In this document: positions 1-8,593 of the stretch, piece by piece | Layout of the letters: each line of letters begins with the position of its first letter | How positions within the stretch are numbered: the first letter of the stretch is position 1 | Assembly: GCA_050053515.1 (NCBI GenBank) | Contig: JASFTQ010000006.1 | Coordinates: 1 to 38,996 of the forward strand | Reading direction: 5' to 3' | Origin: G020354645 sp050053515 | GTDB lineage: Bacteria > Desulfobacterota > Desulfobacteria > Desulfobacterales > G020354645 | Length of the DNA stretch: 38,996 nt | Made by a program: the position numbers and the translations under genes | Notes under the pieces: model-generated | Told to the model about the DNA's origin: nothing | The model's database searches: none | What the model saw: the letters and a program-made list of their open reading frames with translations, nothing else

Positions 1-762
1 TTGATCCATGTGGTTCGGAATTTCAAGGTTTACGGCTTCGAAGACCCCACCCCCTATGACGATTTCCACAAACTCGATCAGGAACTGATCCTGGCCGATC
101 TGCTTGTGATTGAAAAACGGCTGGAAAGGCTGGAACTCGACGGCAAGCGCGGTAAAAAAATTGATGCCGAGGAGTTATCCCTGCTGCAGGATTGTCTGAA
201 AAACCTCGAAAAAGAAGTTCCTATAAGAAAGTTTGCCGATCTTGCCTCTGCCCAGCAACTCAAGAACTTCGCCTTTTTATCCGCCAAACCCACTCTGGTG
301 TTGTTTAATAATGACGATGAAGACGAAGCACTCCCGGATGCCGGGGAGTTAACCGCCACTGAAAATTGTATGGTGATACGCGGAAAACTCGAACAGGAAC
401 TGACCCAAATGTCCGAGGAGGAGGTCAGCGAATTTTTAAACGAGTTCAATATCACGGACTCGGCCATGGACCGGGTGATTCAGCGGTCCCAGGAATTGTT
501 GGGGCTGATTACCTTTTTTACCATCGGCGATCATGAGGTCAGGGCTTGGACGGTTAAACAGGGAACCTTTGCAATCGATGCTGCTGATGTCATTCATACC
601 GATATGAAAAAAGGGTTTATTCGGGCCGAGGTTCTTTCATATGCCGATTTAAAAGATGCCGGTTCTTATCAAGCGGCCAAAAAGAAAGGAACGGTAAGAC
701 TGGAAGGCAAAACTTACCCGGTTAATGACGGTGACATCCTCTATATCCGGTTTAATGTGTAA
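1..762 (+). CDS. ychF: YchF/OLA1-type ATPase, C-terminal part (cut by window edge)
   Basis: This is the C-terminal ~253 residues of a YchF-family P-loop ATPase, a cytoplasmic ribosome- and nucleic-acid-associated protein. The frame is open from base 1, so the TTG there is not a demonstrated start; a full YchF is about 360 residues and the P-loop third lies outside the window. The first residues match the family's conserved 'HV-R-F...DP...D' stretch and the 'ELILADL' helix. The C-terminal TGS/DUF933 domain is clear: RAWTVKQGTFAIDAADVIHT, then KKGFIRAEVLSYADL, and the family ending GDILYIRFNV. The middle section (residues ~80-150) is more divergent than in E. coli YchF, so it may be a second, diverged copy of the family. 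No terminator is obvious after the stop. Confidence 0.85.
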   Translation: MIHVVRNFKVYGFEDPTPYDDFHKLDQELILADLLVIEKRLERLELDGKRGKKIDAEELSLLQDCLKNLEKEVPIRKFADLASAQQLKNFAFLSAKPTLVLFNNDDEDEALPDAGELTATENCMVIRGKLEQELTQMSEEEVSEFLNEFNITDSAMDRVIQRSQELLGLITFFTIGDHEVRAWTVKQGTFAIDAADVIHTDMKKGFIRAEVLSYADLKDAGSYQAAKKKGTVRLEGKTYPVNDGDILYIRFNV

Positions 763-939
763 CCCGCAACAATGGCGTTTGCTATTACTCCGGTAGCGAT
801 TCTCAAATAACGTTCCGAAGGAAAGCAGGATCAAGAGGCCCGGGCAGGGGACAAATTTTTGTCGTCAAGATGCAGAATCAGGGAAATCGCAATTTTGCAG
901 TGATGGGGTGGTAGCAATGTAAGTGTGTAACGCTAACCA

Positions 940-1242
940 TCATTTGGAGCGATCAAGCTTGAAAGCCGGTTTCTGAAGATAAGTCCCCTTGCAGCGGGGG
1001 CAGCGTCCGGGGGGGGTTAATCGGGCCCTGTCCCTGAAAACAAATCCGCATTTCAAACACTCACTGGGTCGAATCTCAAGTCGCATACCCAAAGCGACAG
1101 CCGATCGCTGAACATGATTTAAATGATCATAAATCTCTCTTTCCTCGATCCCCAAGGATTGAGACAAATTCCGCGCACTCATCTCCGTACCACTCAAAAG
1201 CGCAATTATCTGCTGGCGGATTGTTTTGCGGTCGGGCGTCAC
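940..1242 (-). CDS. Small HTH regulator with C-terminal zinc ribbon
   Basis: A 100-residue protein with an N-terminal winged-helix-like segment (residues ~5-55; 'QQIIALLSGTEMSARNLSQS', then 'LGIEEREIYDHLNHVQRS') and a C-terminal zinc ribbon built from CLKC (near residue 62) and CPRC (near residue 80). This matches the family of predicted transcriptional regulators in which an HTH is fused to a Zn ribbon (ArsR-like, COG3357 type). The start is GTG at 1240-1242, supported by CCGGAG seven bases upstream. It lies 48 bp downstream of the radical SAM gene on the same strand and is probably the last gene of that small operon. Its ligand and targets cannot be read from the sequence. Confidence 0.8.
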   Translation of the reverse strand: MTPDRKTIRQQIIALLSGTEMSARNLSQSLGIEEREIYDHLNHVQRSAVALGMRLEIRPSECLKCGFVFRDRARLTPPGRCPRCKGTYLQKPAFKLDRSK

Positions 1243-1290
1243 TTTTTTTCTCCGGTTGCTACCGGCACTTAGCGGTTCCGTGTTCTTCGT

Positions 1291-2295
1291 TCAAGATTCA
1301 TGACATAGGACTAGTTCTTTGAGCAAACAACAGGCGATTTTATAAAGGGGGCTTCCGTCTGCACTATAACGCAAGTTGCCGGGTTGGATCAGTTTATTCA
1401 TCACACACCCTTCGGGAATAGTGAGTTGAAAAAGATCTTTTTCGCTGATCTTGCCGGTTTCGATAAGCCTGTTGGCCTCTAAAAATAAGCTGTGAAGCGG
1501 ATAGTCCTCGCACAGCGGACAGCGGTAAACACGGCCGTTCGGAAAAATAAAGTAATTTTGGGCGACCAATCCGGCACATTGAAAGGTTTCCGACGGCTCT
1601 AAAAATACCTTGGGATAAATAACCGTAATGCCGCGGCGGGCAATCTCCTCGGCCGCGGCGGGTATTTTCTGCAACCATTCGGATCGGGGCACTTGAAGCC
1701 CCGTCTCCCGTTCGGCTGCGTTTCTGCCCCTGAGACCGAGGACCTGAACGAAGAATCGCTCGATCCCAAGATCGCTCAAAAGCGGTGCCATCAATTCGAG
1801 CTCACCGATGTTGACACTGCTGACGGTGCAGATTAGGCTGGCTGAAAACCCGCTGTCGACCGCCTGCTTGATACCGGCGATACACCTGTCGTAACAGCCC
1901 GCACCTCGAATCGAATCATTGATCCGGCGAGTGGCACCATCCAGACTGAAGCTGAAATAATCGACTTCATCCGGACCGACTTTGGCAAGGATATCGTGAA
2001 ACAGGTAACCGTTAGTATCTACGGTTATGGAACCGTAGCCGAGATATTTGGCCGCTTTGATCGCATCGGAAAGCTCGGGATGTAAGGTCGGTTCGCCGCC
2101 CAGAAAAATAAGGTTTGTATCAGGCGCCTTTTCTGCAAATATGCTAAGCCAGCTTTTTATCGTAGTTAGTGGAAGCGTGATGTCGCCATGTTGCGTGGGG
2201 TTGATGTAACAATGGCGACACTTGAGATTGCAGCTTGTGAGTATGTGAAAAAAGACGTTGACCGAGGATTGAGAAAAGGAAACGGTTCTTTTCAT
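1291..2295 (-). CDS. Radical SAM protein with SPASM-like C-terminus
   Basis: A radical SAM enzyme. The [4Fe-4S] motif is CNLKCRHC in the N-terminal 35 residues, followed by the SAM-binding 'FLGGEPTLHPEL' (GGE motif) and 'SFSLDGAT'. The C-terminal third carries further cysteines (FQCAG, YRCPLCEDYP, EGCVMN, ACCLL), as in SPASM/twitch proteins that hold auxiliary Fe-S clusters and modify peptides or act in cofactor maturation. The start chosen is ATG at 2293-2295, one base after the upstream gene's stop; an in-frame TTG at 2317-2319 would overlap that gene by 23 bp. The tight junction implies co-translation with the cyclic-nucleotide-domain gene. The substrate is unknown, and no obvious small peptide substrate gene lies beside it. 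Confidence 0.85.
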   Translation of the reverse strand: MKRTVSFSQSSVNVFFHILTSCNLKCRHCYINPTQHGDITLPLTTIKSWLSIFAEKAPDTNLIFLGGEPTLHPELSDAIKAAKYLGYGSITVDTNGYLFHDILAKVGPDEVDYFSFSLDGATRRINDSIRGAGCYDRCIAGIKQAVDSGFSASLICTVSSVNIGELELMAPLLSDLGIERFFVQVLGLRGRNAAERETGLQVPRSEWLQKIPAAAEEIARRGITVIYPKVFLEPSETFQCAGLVAQNYFIFPNGRVYRCPLCEDYPLHSLFLEANRLIETGKISEKDLFQLTIPEGCVMNKLIQPGNLRYSADGSPLYKIACCLLKELVLCHES

Positions 2296-2296
2296 C

Positions 2297-2803
2297 TCAT
2301 TTTTTGGTAACGGTTGCAAGGCGTTTTTTGGCTTTTATCAGTTCATCGTTGGTCAGACGCAACCGGATGGACATATACTCCGCGAAAATCCTGTAGAGCA
2401 GCAAAAGAAAGTCGAGTCTTTCATCGATGGAGTCTTCGGTGGAGAGTCGATCTTTGGCCGAAGTGTCGACCGCCAGACAAATGGTTTTACCGACCGCATA
2501 TACGGAGGCGGACCTGCTCAAACTGTCTATGACTCGCATCTCGCCGAATATTTCTCCCTTCCGATCAATAGTGCCTATATCAAGGCTTTCTTTGGAAACA
2601 CGGATCTTGCCGGAAAGCAGAAAATAGAGCCAGGGATCCAGATCACCTTCCTTGATGATCCGTTCACCGTCTTCATACTGTCTCACTTTGCTGAGCCTGA
2701 GCAATTTTCCAAGACTTCTGGTTTCAAAGTTTTTCAGAGCAGGAATCGTCATCAATTTCTGAATATTTTCCAGGTTTTCTTTGAGATACTTTGATTCAAT
2801 CAT
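2297..2803 (-). CDS. Cyclic-nucleotide-binding (CAP_ED) domain protein without HTH
   Basis: A 168-residue protein with a single CAP_ED/cNMP-binding beta-roll at residues ~20-130. Visible motifs are EDGERIIKEGDLDPWLYFLL, then 'SGKIRV', and the phosphate-cassette-like 'GEIFGEMRVIDSLSRSASV'. Family consensus has Gly-Glu-Met/Leu followed by Arg-Ser-Ala, and these are present. The remaining ~40 C-terminal residues are a charged helix and no CRP-type HTH is seen, so this is a sensor or adaptor rather than a DNA-binding regulator. ATG at 2801-2803 is preceded by GTGAGG. It is the first gene of the run leading into the radical SAM enzyme, one base away, which suggests signal-controlled or complexed radical SAM activity (inference). 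Confidence 0.85.
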   Translation of the reverse strand: MIESKYLKENLENIQKLMTIPALKNFETRSLGKLLRLSKVRQYEDGERIIKEGDLDPWLYFLLSGKIRVSKESLDIGTIDRKGEIFGEMRVIDSLSRSASVYAVGKTICLAVDTSAKDRLSTEDSIDERLDFLLLLYRIFAEYMSIRLRLTNDELIKAKKRLATVTKK

Positions 2804-2936
2804 AATGACCTCACTTTACCCATCGTCTCGACGCTGGTCGACAAGTATCTAATATTGCTATATTTTTTGGCGCAGAATGTTCTGCAACTTTCCCTCAGCC
2901 GACTATTTCATTAATTATCTGGACAAACAATTTAAT

Positions 2937-4370
2937 TTAACAGATCATTTGCTGTCTTTCAAGACAGTCTTTAGACACCCCCTCGTCAAATTCCACCGGG
3001 TAGCATCCGTCGAAACATGCTTTACAGAAATTATTTTCGGGCTTCTCGATGCCGGTGGACTGCAAGAGGCCCTTAATACTGAGGTAGCTCAACGAATCCA
3101 GTCCGATAAAATTTTTCAATTCAACAACCGATTTGTTGGCGGCAACCAATTCTCCCCGGGTGGAAAAATCGATACCATAGTGGCAGGGAAAACGGTGGGG
3201 GGGACCGCTGACACGCATGTGGATGCGTTTTACACCCAGTTCACGTAAAGCCTTGATCCTGGTTTTGGCAGTCGTGCCCCTGATTATGGAATCTTCGATA
3301 ATCACGATATCCTTACCCTTCAGAAGTTCTTTTACGGGATTCAATTTTACTCTTACCCCGAAATCCCGCATGCTTTGCGTGGGTTGAATAAATGTTCGGC
3401 CCACATAATGATTGCGGATCATTCCCAGTTCAAAGGGGATGCCGGATGCTTCTGAGTAACCCAACGCGGCATAAGTGCCCGAATCCGGGAAGGGCATGAC
3501 CAAATCGGCATCAACCGGGGCCTCGGCCGCCAGGCGTCTGCCGTGGGCTTTGCGAACCGAATAAACGGTCTGGCCGTATATGGTGCTGTCCGGCCGCGCA
3601 AAGTAGATAAATTCAAAAATGCAGAAAGTCGGCCGCACAGCGGTGTGCGGATTGTAACTGTTGATTCCCGCCTCACTGATGATAACGATTTCCCCGGGAT
3701 CAAGCTCCCGCACAAACTCGGCCTCCACCAGATCAAGCGCGCAGGATTCTGATGCCAAAACGTAGTGTCCATTCAGTTTACCGAGACACAGCGGTCTGAA
3801 TCCGTTGGGGTCCTTTATGCCGATAACCTCCCCTTGGCTGGTAAGCAAAACCATGGAAAAGGCTCCCCTCAGCCGGGTAACGCTGTCGAGAAGGGCTTTT
3901 TCAAAACCAAGTTTTAAGTTGTGCACGAAAAGATGGAGCACGATTTCACTGTCCATGGTTGTTTGAAAAATCGATCCGGACTCCTCAAGTTCGTCTTTCA
4001 GCATACGGGCATTTACCAGGTTGCCGTTATGGGCCACAGCATATGATTTGGTCTTGTGTCGAACAACAAACGGTTGAGCATTGTCAATCACGGAGCTTCC
4101 GGTTGTGGAGTACCTCACATGCCCGATCGCATTTTGACCATCCAATCCTTCCAGTTGTGACGGTTTAAAAACCTCGGGAACCAGCCCCATGCCTTTGTGA
4201 GCGACGATGGCCTGATCCCTCATAACCGCTATCCCTGCGCTCTCCTGGCCCCGATGCTGCAGAGCATAAAGACCAAAGTAGGTTAGCTTGGCTGCTTCCG
4301 GATGTCCGTGAATTCCGAAAATACCACAGGATTCACGCGGCTTATCATCACAGTCATTGTCAATAATCAT
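2937..4370 (-). CDS. purF: Amidophosphoribosyltransferase (glutamine PRPP amidotransferase)
   Basis: PurF catalyses the first step of purine synthesis, transferring the amide nitrogen of glutamine to PRPP. The protein is 477 residues. Fourteen residues precede Cys15 in 'ESCGIFGIHGHPEAA', the N-terminal nucleophile exposed by propeptide removal in Bacillus-type PurF. The glutaminase domain shows YALQHRGQESAGIAVM, and the PRPP motif is 'DIVIIEDSIIRGTTAKT'. Cysteines in RPTFCIFEF, HRFPCHYGID and NFCKACFDGCYPVEF fit the four [4Fe-4S] ligands of the Bacillus class. ATG at 4368-4370 has AAAGG nine bases upstream. It stands alone, ~230 bp from the glutamate synthase genes; both consume glutamine, but no shared operon is evident. 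Confidence 0.97.
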   Translation of the reverse strand: MIIDNDCDDKPRESCGIFGIHGHPEAAKLTYFGLYALQHRGQESAGIAVMRDQAIVAHKGMGLVPEVFKPSQLEGLDGQNAIGHVRYSTTGSSVIDNAQPFVVRHKTKSYAVAHNGNLVNARMLKDELEESGSIFQTTMDSEIVLHLFVHNLKLGFEKALLDSVTRLRGAFSMVLLTSQGEVIGIKDPNGFRPLCLGKLNGHYVLASESCALDLVEAEFVRELDPGEIVIISEAGINSYNPHTAVRPTFCIFEFIYFARPDSTIYGQTVYSVRKAHGRRLAAEAPVDADLVMPFPDSGTYAALGYSEASGIPFELGMIRNHYVGRTFIQPTQSMRDFGVRVKLNPVKELLKGKDIVIIEDSIIRGTTAKTRIKALRELGVKRIHMRVSGPPHRFPCHYGIDFSTRGELVAANKSVVELKNFIGLDSLSYLSIKGLLQSTGIEKPENNFCKACFDGCYPVEFDEGVSKDCLERQQMIC

Positions 4371-4600
4371 TTGGTTTGCCTTTAGTTGATGTGTAGTGGG
4401 TATATCGGTTTATTTTATCATCCGGTTGCCCATTGATCGAGAGTTTTTGTGCTCATGGAATCAAAAGGCGACTTTTTGGATATCTTGCGGTGTTCAATGC
4501 GGAGAACTCGTCCGATGTACGGCACTCAACATAAACTCATAAAAACCAGGTTCCGGGGCATTTTTTGTGCGACAAGACACCCCCATCCCTGACATGAGCC

Positions 4601-6937
4601 CTATTCCAGCGCATCGTTTTCCACCAGATCCCAGATCCCGCAAGGGCAAGCCCCGGCACAAAATCCACACCCTATGCAGCGCGCCTCGTCCACAATATAT
4701 TCATAGCCATCGGGGAGCTGTTCGTCTTCCCGCCGGTGAATAGCTGTTTGAGGACAAAGGGTAACGCATATGCCGCAATCCCGGCAGGCGCCGCAGGATG
4801 AGCACTGGGAACCACATGATTCTAAATCGTTGTAATCCGATATTCTGGGATCAAAATACTCCAGGGTAACCCGGTGTCGATCAATCATTGGGCGCGCGTC
4901 AGCCGCAGGGCGTTTGCCCTCAAGCATCTGAGAGATGGTCGTGGCAACCTTTCTGCCCGAACCAATAGCATCCGCCAGCAACCCCGGTTTTACCGCATCT
5001 CCGATAGCAAAAATTTTAGCGTCCGTTGTTTGATAATTTTCATTCACCACGATAAATCCATTTTCGATAGAGATATCCTCGGGAAGAAAATCAATATCGG
5101 GCGCATCACCGATGGAAATAACGACTGAATCTGCGGGGATGATCTCCCCCGAAGTTAATTCTAGCCCTTCTACGGTGACGGCTTTTACGGAACGCGGCCA
5201 TAAAAATTTTGCTCCGACAGCCTCAGCCGCCTCCCTTTCTGGGCCGAATGATGCCGGCCGCTGTATATCGATGAGGGTGATTTCTGTGGCACCCAAGCGA
5301 TGCGCTTCGGCAGCTACATCGCATCCGACATTTCCGGCGCCGATAATCACGACCCGTTTACCGGGTTTTATACGGTTGGCTTTTGATCGGCGCAAAAAAT
5401 CAAGGGCCGGCATCAACCTTTCGTTCCCCGGAATTGAGAGCTGAACGGGCTTTTGAGCCCCGACCGCGACGATCACAAAATCGAACTCCCCCCGCAGTTG
5501 CATAAGATCTTTGCGGGTCAGTTTCTGCTGGAGATAAACATGCGGAATCACCTCTTGGATGCGTTTCAATTCACCGGCAACCACAGATTCAGGTAACCGA
5601 CTGCGCGGAATCACAGCGGTCATTTTGCCTCCCAGCCCCTTGGCCATGTCGTATACAATGGCGCGATGCCCTTTCTGTCGAAGCAGCCAGGCAACTGAAA
5701 TGCCGGCCGGCCCGCCGCCAATGACTGCCACTGTGTTACCGCTCTCGGGCGGCAATTCCGGGAGACTGGCCTTGATGCTTGCCTGACCGATTTTGGCCAC
5801 ATCAACCGGTGTCATGAGAGCGTACTGTCTGGTGCACGCTTGCATACACAAATTGGGACACAAATAACCGCAAATCGTTGCCGGAAAAGGTGTATAAGAA
5901 AGCGCCATGTCGACAGCCTCATCTACGCGCCCTTCCCGAATCAATCGCCATCTCTCCGGAACAGGGATGCCCGCCGGACAGCTTGCCTCACAGGGGGCTG
6001 CATATTTTCGGTTTTCCCAAATCGGGATAAACCGTCGCAGTTTATCCGTGGTGATGATGGGAATCACACTATGATCCATCTGGCTGAGGTCTCCGATGAG
6101 ACCCCCCGGTCCGAGCTCTTTATCCCACACTTTCTCACGAAAGGCATTCATCGATGGCAGCTGGTTTCCGACTTTTTCCTGGGGCGTCCGGGCCCTCAGG
6201 AGCTGCCATTGGTTTTGATCCAACAGCGACCCATACAATTCCTGACGGTGGATTCGCTGTAGGAACAGTTTTAGATTTTGAGCCAGCCAGCGCCAGTCTT
6301 CTTCATCGATAGGAATAAGCTTTGCATCCGGTTGGCTGAACCCGCCGTGAGGCCCTCGAAAAAAGACCCGGCCGCTCACCATGCCGACAAACGGCCGGTA
6401 GCCCAGCACATTGTCCGGATTTTGGGCCTGATGTCCGCAAATTACGGAAATTCCTCCCGCCATGAATTCGCCGAAATAATCTCCCACAGATCCGAGAACC
6501 CAGAGTTCAGGCGGATCAAACCGGGGATTGTGTTTGGTCATGGTCATGCCACGGGCCCCGATATTACCGGCCACGTAAATTCTGCCCTGCGCCATGGCGT
6601 TGGCGACACCATTGCCCGCATTTCCATGAATGACAATTTGTGCGCCGGCGTTCAGCCAGCCGACGTCATCCGAGGCGGGGCCATTAACTTCAATAACCGT
6701 GTTGGGAAACCCGAATGATCCCACCCGCTGACCGGGTTGACCATCAATCGTTATATTGACGGTATCATTGCCGGCGCGCCAGAGCCGCCCGCCGATGCCA
6801 TGCTGCCCGTAAGCCTTTATGTTCAGGTCACGGAAACCCTGCCTGATGAGTTGCTGAATCTCCTCTTCGAGAATTCTTGAACCCACGCGCTGTCCGAATT
6901 TTTTGCCGGACACTTTGGCGATGTGTTGCTCATTCAT
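4601..6937 (-). CDS. Glutamate synthase GXGXG domain fused to GltD-like flavoprotein and ferredoxin
   Basis: A 778-residue composite subunit of glutamate synthase. Residues ~10-230 are the GltB C-terminal beta-helix (GXGXG) domain, for example GWLNAGAQIVIHGNAGNGVA and 'GRIYVAGNIGARG'. Residues ~316-375 are the Fe-S N-terminus of GltD-type oxidoreductases (CEASCPAGIPVPE, CGYLCPNLCMQAC). An FAD Rossmann motif VAVIGGGPAGISVAW lies near 405 and an NAD(P)-type motif VVIIGAGNVGCDVAAEA near 540. Residues ~707-775 are a two-cluster ferredoxin (CGACRDCGICVTLCP, CIGCGFCAGACPCG). It starts 15 bp after the FMN subunit gene, with GGAG upstream of the ATG. It probably feeds electrons to the FMN subunit. 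Other GltD-like enzymes exist, but the GXGXG domain and neighbours make the glutamate synthase role firm. Confidence 0.92.
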   Translation of the reverse strand: MNEQHIAKVSGKKFGQRVGSRILEEEIQQLIRQGFRDLNIKAYGQHGIGGRLWRAGNDTVNITIDGQPGQRVGSFGFPNTVIEVNGPASDDVGWLNAGAQIVIHGNAGNGVANAMAQGRIYVAGNIGARGMTMTKHNPRFDPPELWVLGSVGDYFGEFMAGGISVICGHQAQNPDNVLGYRPFVGMVSGRVFFRGPHGGFSQPDAKLIPIDEEDWRWLAQNLKLFLQRIHRQELYGSLLDQNQWQLLRARTPQEKVGNQLPSMNAFREKVWDKELGPGGLIGDLSQMDHSVIPIITTDKLRRFIPIWENRKYAAPCEASCPAGIPVPERWRLIREGRVDEAVDMALSYTPFPATICGYLCPNLCMQACTRQYALMTPVDVAKIGQASIKASLPELPPESGNTVAVIGGGPAGISVAWLLRQKGHRAIVYDMAKGLGGKMTAVIPRSRLPESVVAGELKRIQEVIPHVYLQQKLTRKDLMQLRGEFDFVIVAVGAQKPVQLSIPGNERLMPALDFLRRSKANRIKPGKRVVIIGAGNVGCDVAAEAHRLGATEITLIDIQRPASFGPEREAAEAVGAKFLWPRSVKAVTVEGLELTSGEIIPADSVVISIGDAPDIDFLPEDISIENGFIVVNENYQTTDAKIFAIGDAVKPGLLADAIGSGRKVATTISQMLEGKRPAADARPMIDRHRVTLEYFDPRISDYNDLESCGSQCSSCGACRDCGICVTLCPQTAIHRREDEQLPDGYEYIVDEARCIGCGFCAGACPCGIWDLVENDALE

Positions 6938-6952
6938 GAACTTACTCCGATT

Positions 6953-8593
6953 TCATACAACGTATTTTATGCTCAATCGTTCAGCCGCATCGCGATCGTT
7001 GATCCCCAGGGCGTCGGACATTCCGATGGGCAAAGAAGTCGAGCGCCCCAGGGGTGCAACGATCTTCTTCAACTCGGTGTCAAAACTCAAAAAGAGGTCC
7101 ACCACTCGCTGGGCAACTTTATCGACGTCCAGGCGACGGTAAAGACGGGCGTCCTGTGAAGTAATCCCTTTCGGACAAAGACCAATGTTGCAGATATTGC
7201 AGCGATCGGATTCGGAGCCCAGACACCCTGCCGCTGCCTGCATAATATATTTGCCGATCTGAACAGCGCTGGCGCCCAGCATGATGAGTGCGGCCGCATT
7301 GGCGCCCAGGTTGCCGGTTTTACCGACACCGCCGCCGGCCAACAGCGGAATTTCATTCTGCATACCGACCGTCACCAGATTCAGATAGCAATCGCGAATA
7401 TTGCTGGCGATGGGGTGTCCCATGTGATTCATTGAAACGTTGTAGGCCGCCCCTGTGCCGCCGTCTTCCCCGTCAATGGCCAAACCCGCTGCGTATTCGT
7501 TGCGTGTCAGGTTGTTTAAAACGGCCAAGGCCGTGGATGTGCCTGATATTTTGGGATAAACCGGAATCCGGAATCCCCAGGCCATATACATGGACTGGAT
7601 CATCTTGGCAACAGACTCCTCAATAGAATATTTGGTCTGATGAGTGGGCGGACTCGGCAGGCTGACACCGACCGGAACCCCCCGGATGGCGGCAATCAGC
7701 TGATTGACTTTGTACCACATCAGGAGTCCGCCGTCCCCCGGTTTCGCCCCCTGGCCGTATTTGATCTCGATGGCACAGGGATCTTCTTTCATTTCCGGGA
7801 TCGCATGTATAATTTCATCCCATCCGAAATAACCGCTGGCAATTTGGAGAATGACGTATTTTAAGAACCGGCTGCGAAGCAGCCTCGGTGGACAGCCGCC
7901 TTCCCCGGTGCAGATGCGTACCGGCATGTTTAATTCTTCATTCAAATATGCCACACCCATTTGAAGACCTTCCCACATCGTGGGGGACAAAGCGCCGAAA
8001 GACATACCGCCGATAAGCAGCGGGTATATCTCCCTGACCGGCGGGATCCACCCCTCCTCTTGAACAAACTTCAAATTTTTATCAGGCGGCAATACCCTCC
8101 CCAAGAGTGTTCTGAGCTCAAATTCATGCCGGCCGGCATCCAGAGCCGGATCGGTCAGCATGGAAATCCGAATGAACTTTATCTGATCTAAAATGTTATC
8201 GGAGATATTGCGCCGTCCACCACGTCTGCGGGGCTGACCCCCGCGGTCCACTTGAAATCTGAGTTTGTCGGCCTCATCACTGCGACAGGGAATGATGGCA
8301 TCATTGGGGCACACCATATTACACATGGCACATCCGACACATTTGTAAGCCGGATCGGTTTTTTGTCGAATACCATAATAAAGCTTGACATCGCTGGGTG
8401 GGGGTCCGCTGTTATCAAGACCAACGGGAGGCTCACAGATTCTTTTTCGAAAAACACCCAATTCCAGTGCATTTACCGGGCACACGGCTGTGCACTGTCC
8501 ACACAGGCTACATTTATCCTTGTTCCAAAGGATCTGCCAGGGTAGATCTTTTACGCTAAGGGTGCTGGGGGTAATGGGTCTGTTTGAGAACAT
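6953..8593 (-). CDS. Glutamate synthase large subunit, ferredoxin-FMN synthase domain (archaeal type)
   Basis: A 546-residue subunit holding the FMN-binding barrel that aminates 2-oxoglutarate with ammonia released by the glutaminase subunit. The N-terminus carries two [4Fe-4S] motifs (CSLCGQCTAVCP near residue 28; CVGCAMCNMVCP near residue 84). The synthase domain shows EIKYGQGAKPGDGG, KISGTSTALAVLNN, AIDGEDGGTGAA and LLAGGGVGKTGN. A late cysteine group (SDRCNICNIGLCPKGI) fits the [3Fe-4S] loop of glutamate synthases. The start at 8591-8593 is fixed by AGGAGG seven bases upstream, although this makes the gene overlap the glutaminase gene by 43 bp. Split, ferredoxin-bearing glutamate synthases of this kind are known from archaea and anaerobic bacteria. 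Confidence 0.94.
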   Translation of the reverse strand: MFSNRPITPSTLSVKDLPWQILWNKDKCSLCGQCTAVCPVNALELGVFRKRICEPPVGLDNSGPPPSDVKLYYGIRQKTDPAYKCVGCAMCNMVCPNDAIIPCRSDEADKLRFQVDRGGQPRRRGGRRNISDNILDQIKFIRISMLTDPALDAGRHEFELRTLLGRVLPPDKNLKFVQEEGWIPPVREIYPLLIGGMSFGALSPTMWEGLQMGVAYLNEELNMPVRICTGEGGCPPRLLRSRFLKYVILQIASGYFGWDEIIHAIPEMKEDPCAIEIKYGQGAKPGDGGLLMWYKVNQLIAAIRGVPVGVSLPSPPTHQTKYSIEESVAKMIQSMYMAWGFRIPVYPKISGTSTALAVLNNLTRNEYAAGLAIDGEDGGTGAAYNVSMNHMGHPIASNIRDCYLNLVTVGMQNEIPLLAGGGVGKTGNLGANAAALIMLGASAVQIGKYIMQAAAGCLGSESDRCNICNIGLCPKGITSQDARLYRRLDVDKVAQRVVDLFLSFDTELKKIVAPLGRSTSLPIGMSDALGINDRDAAERLSIKYVV

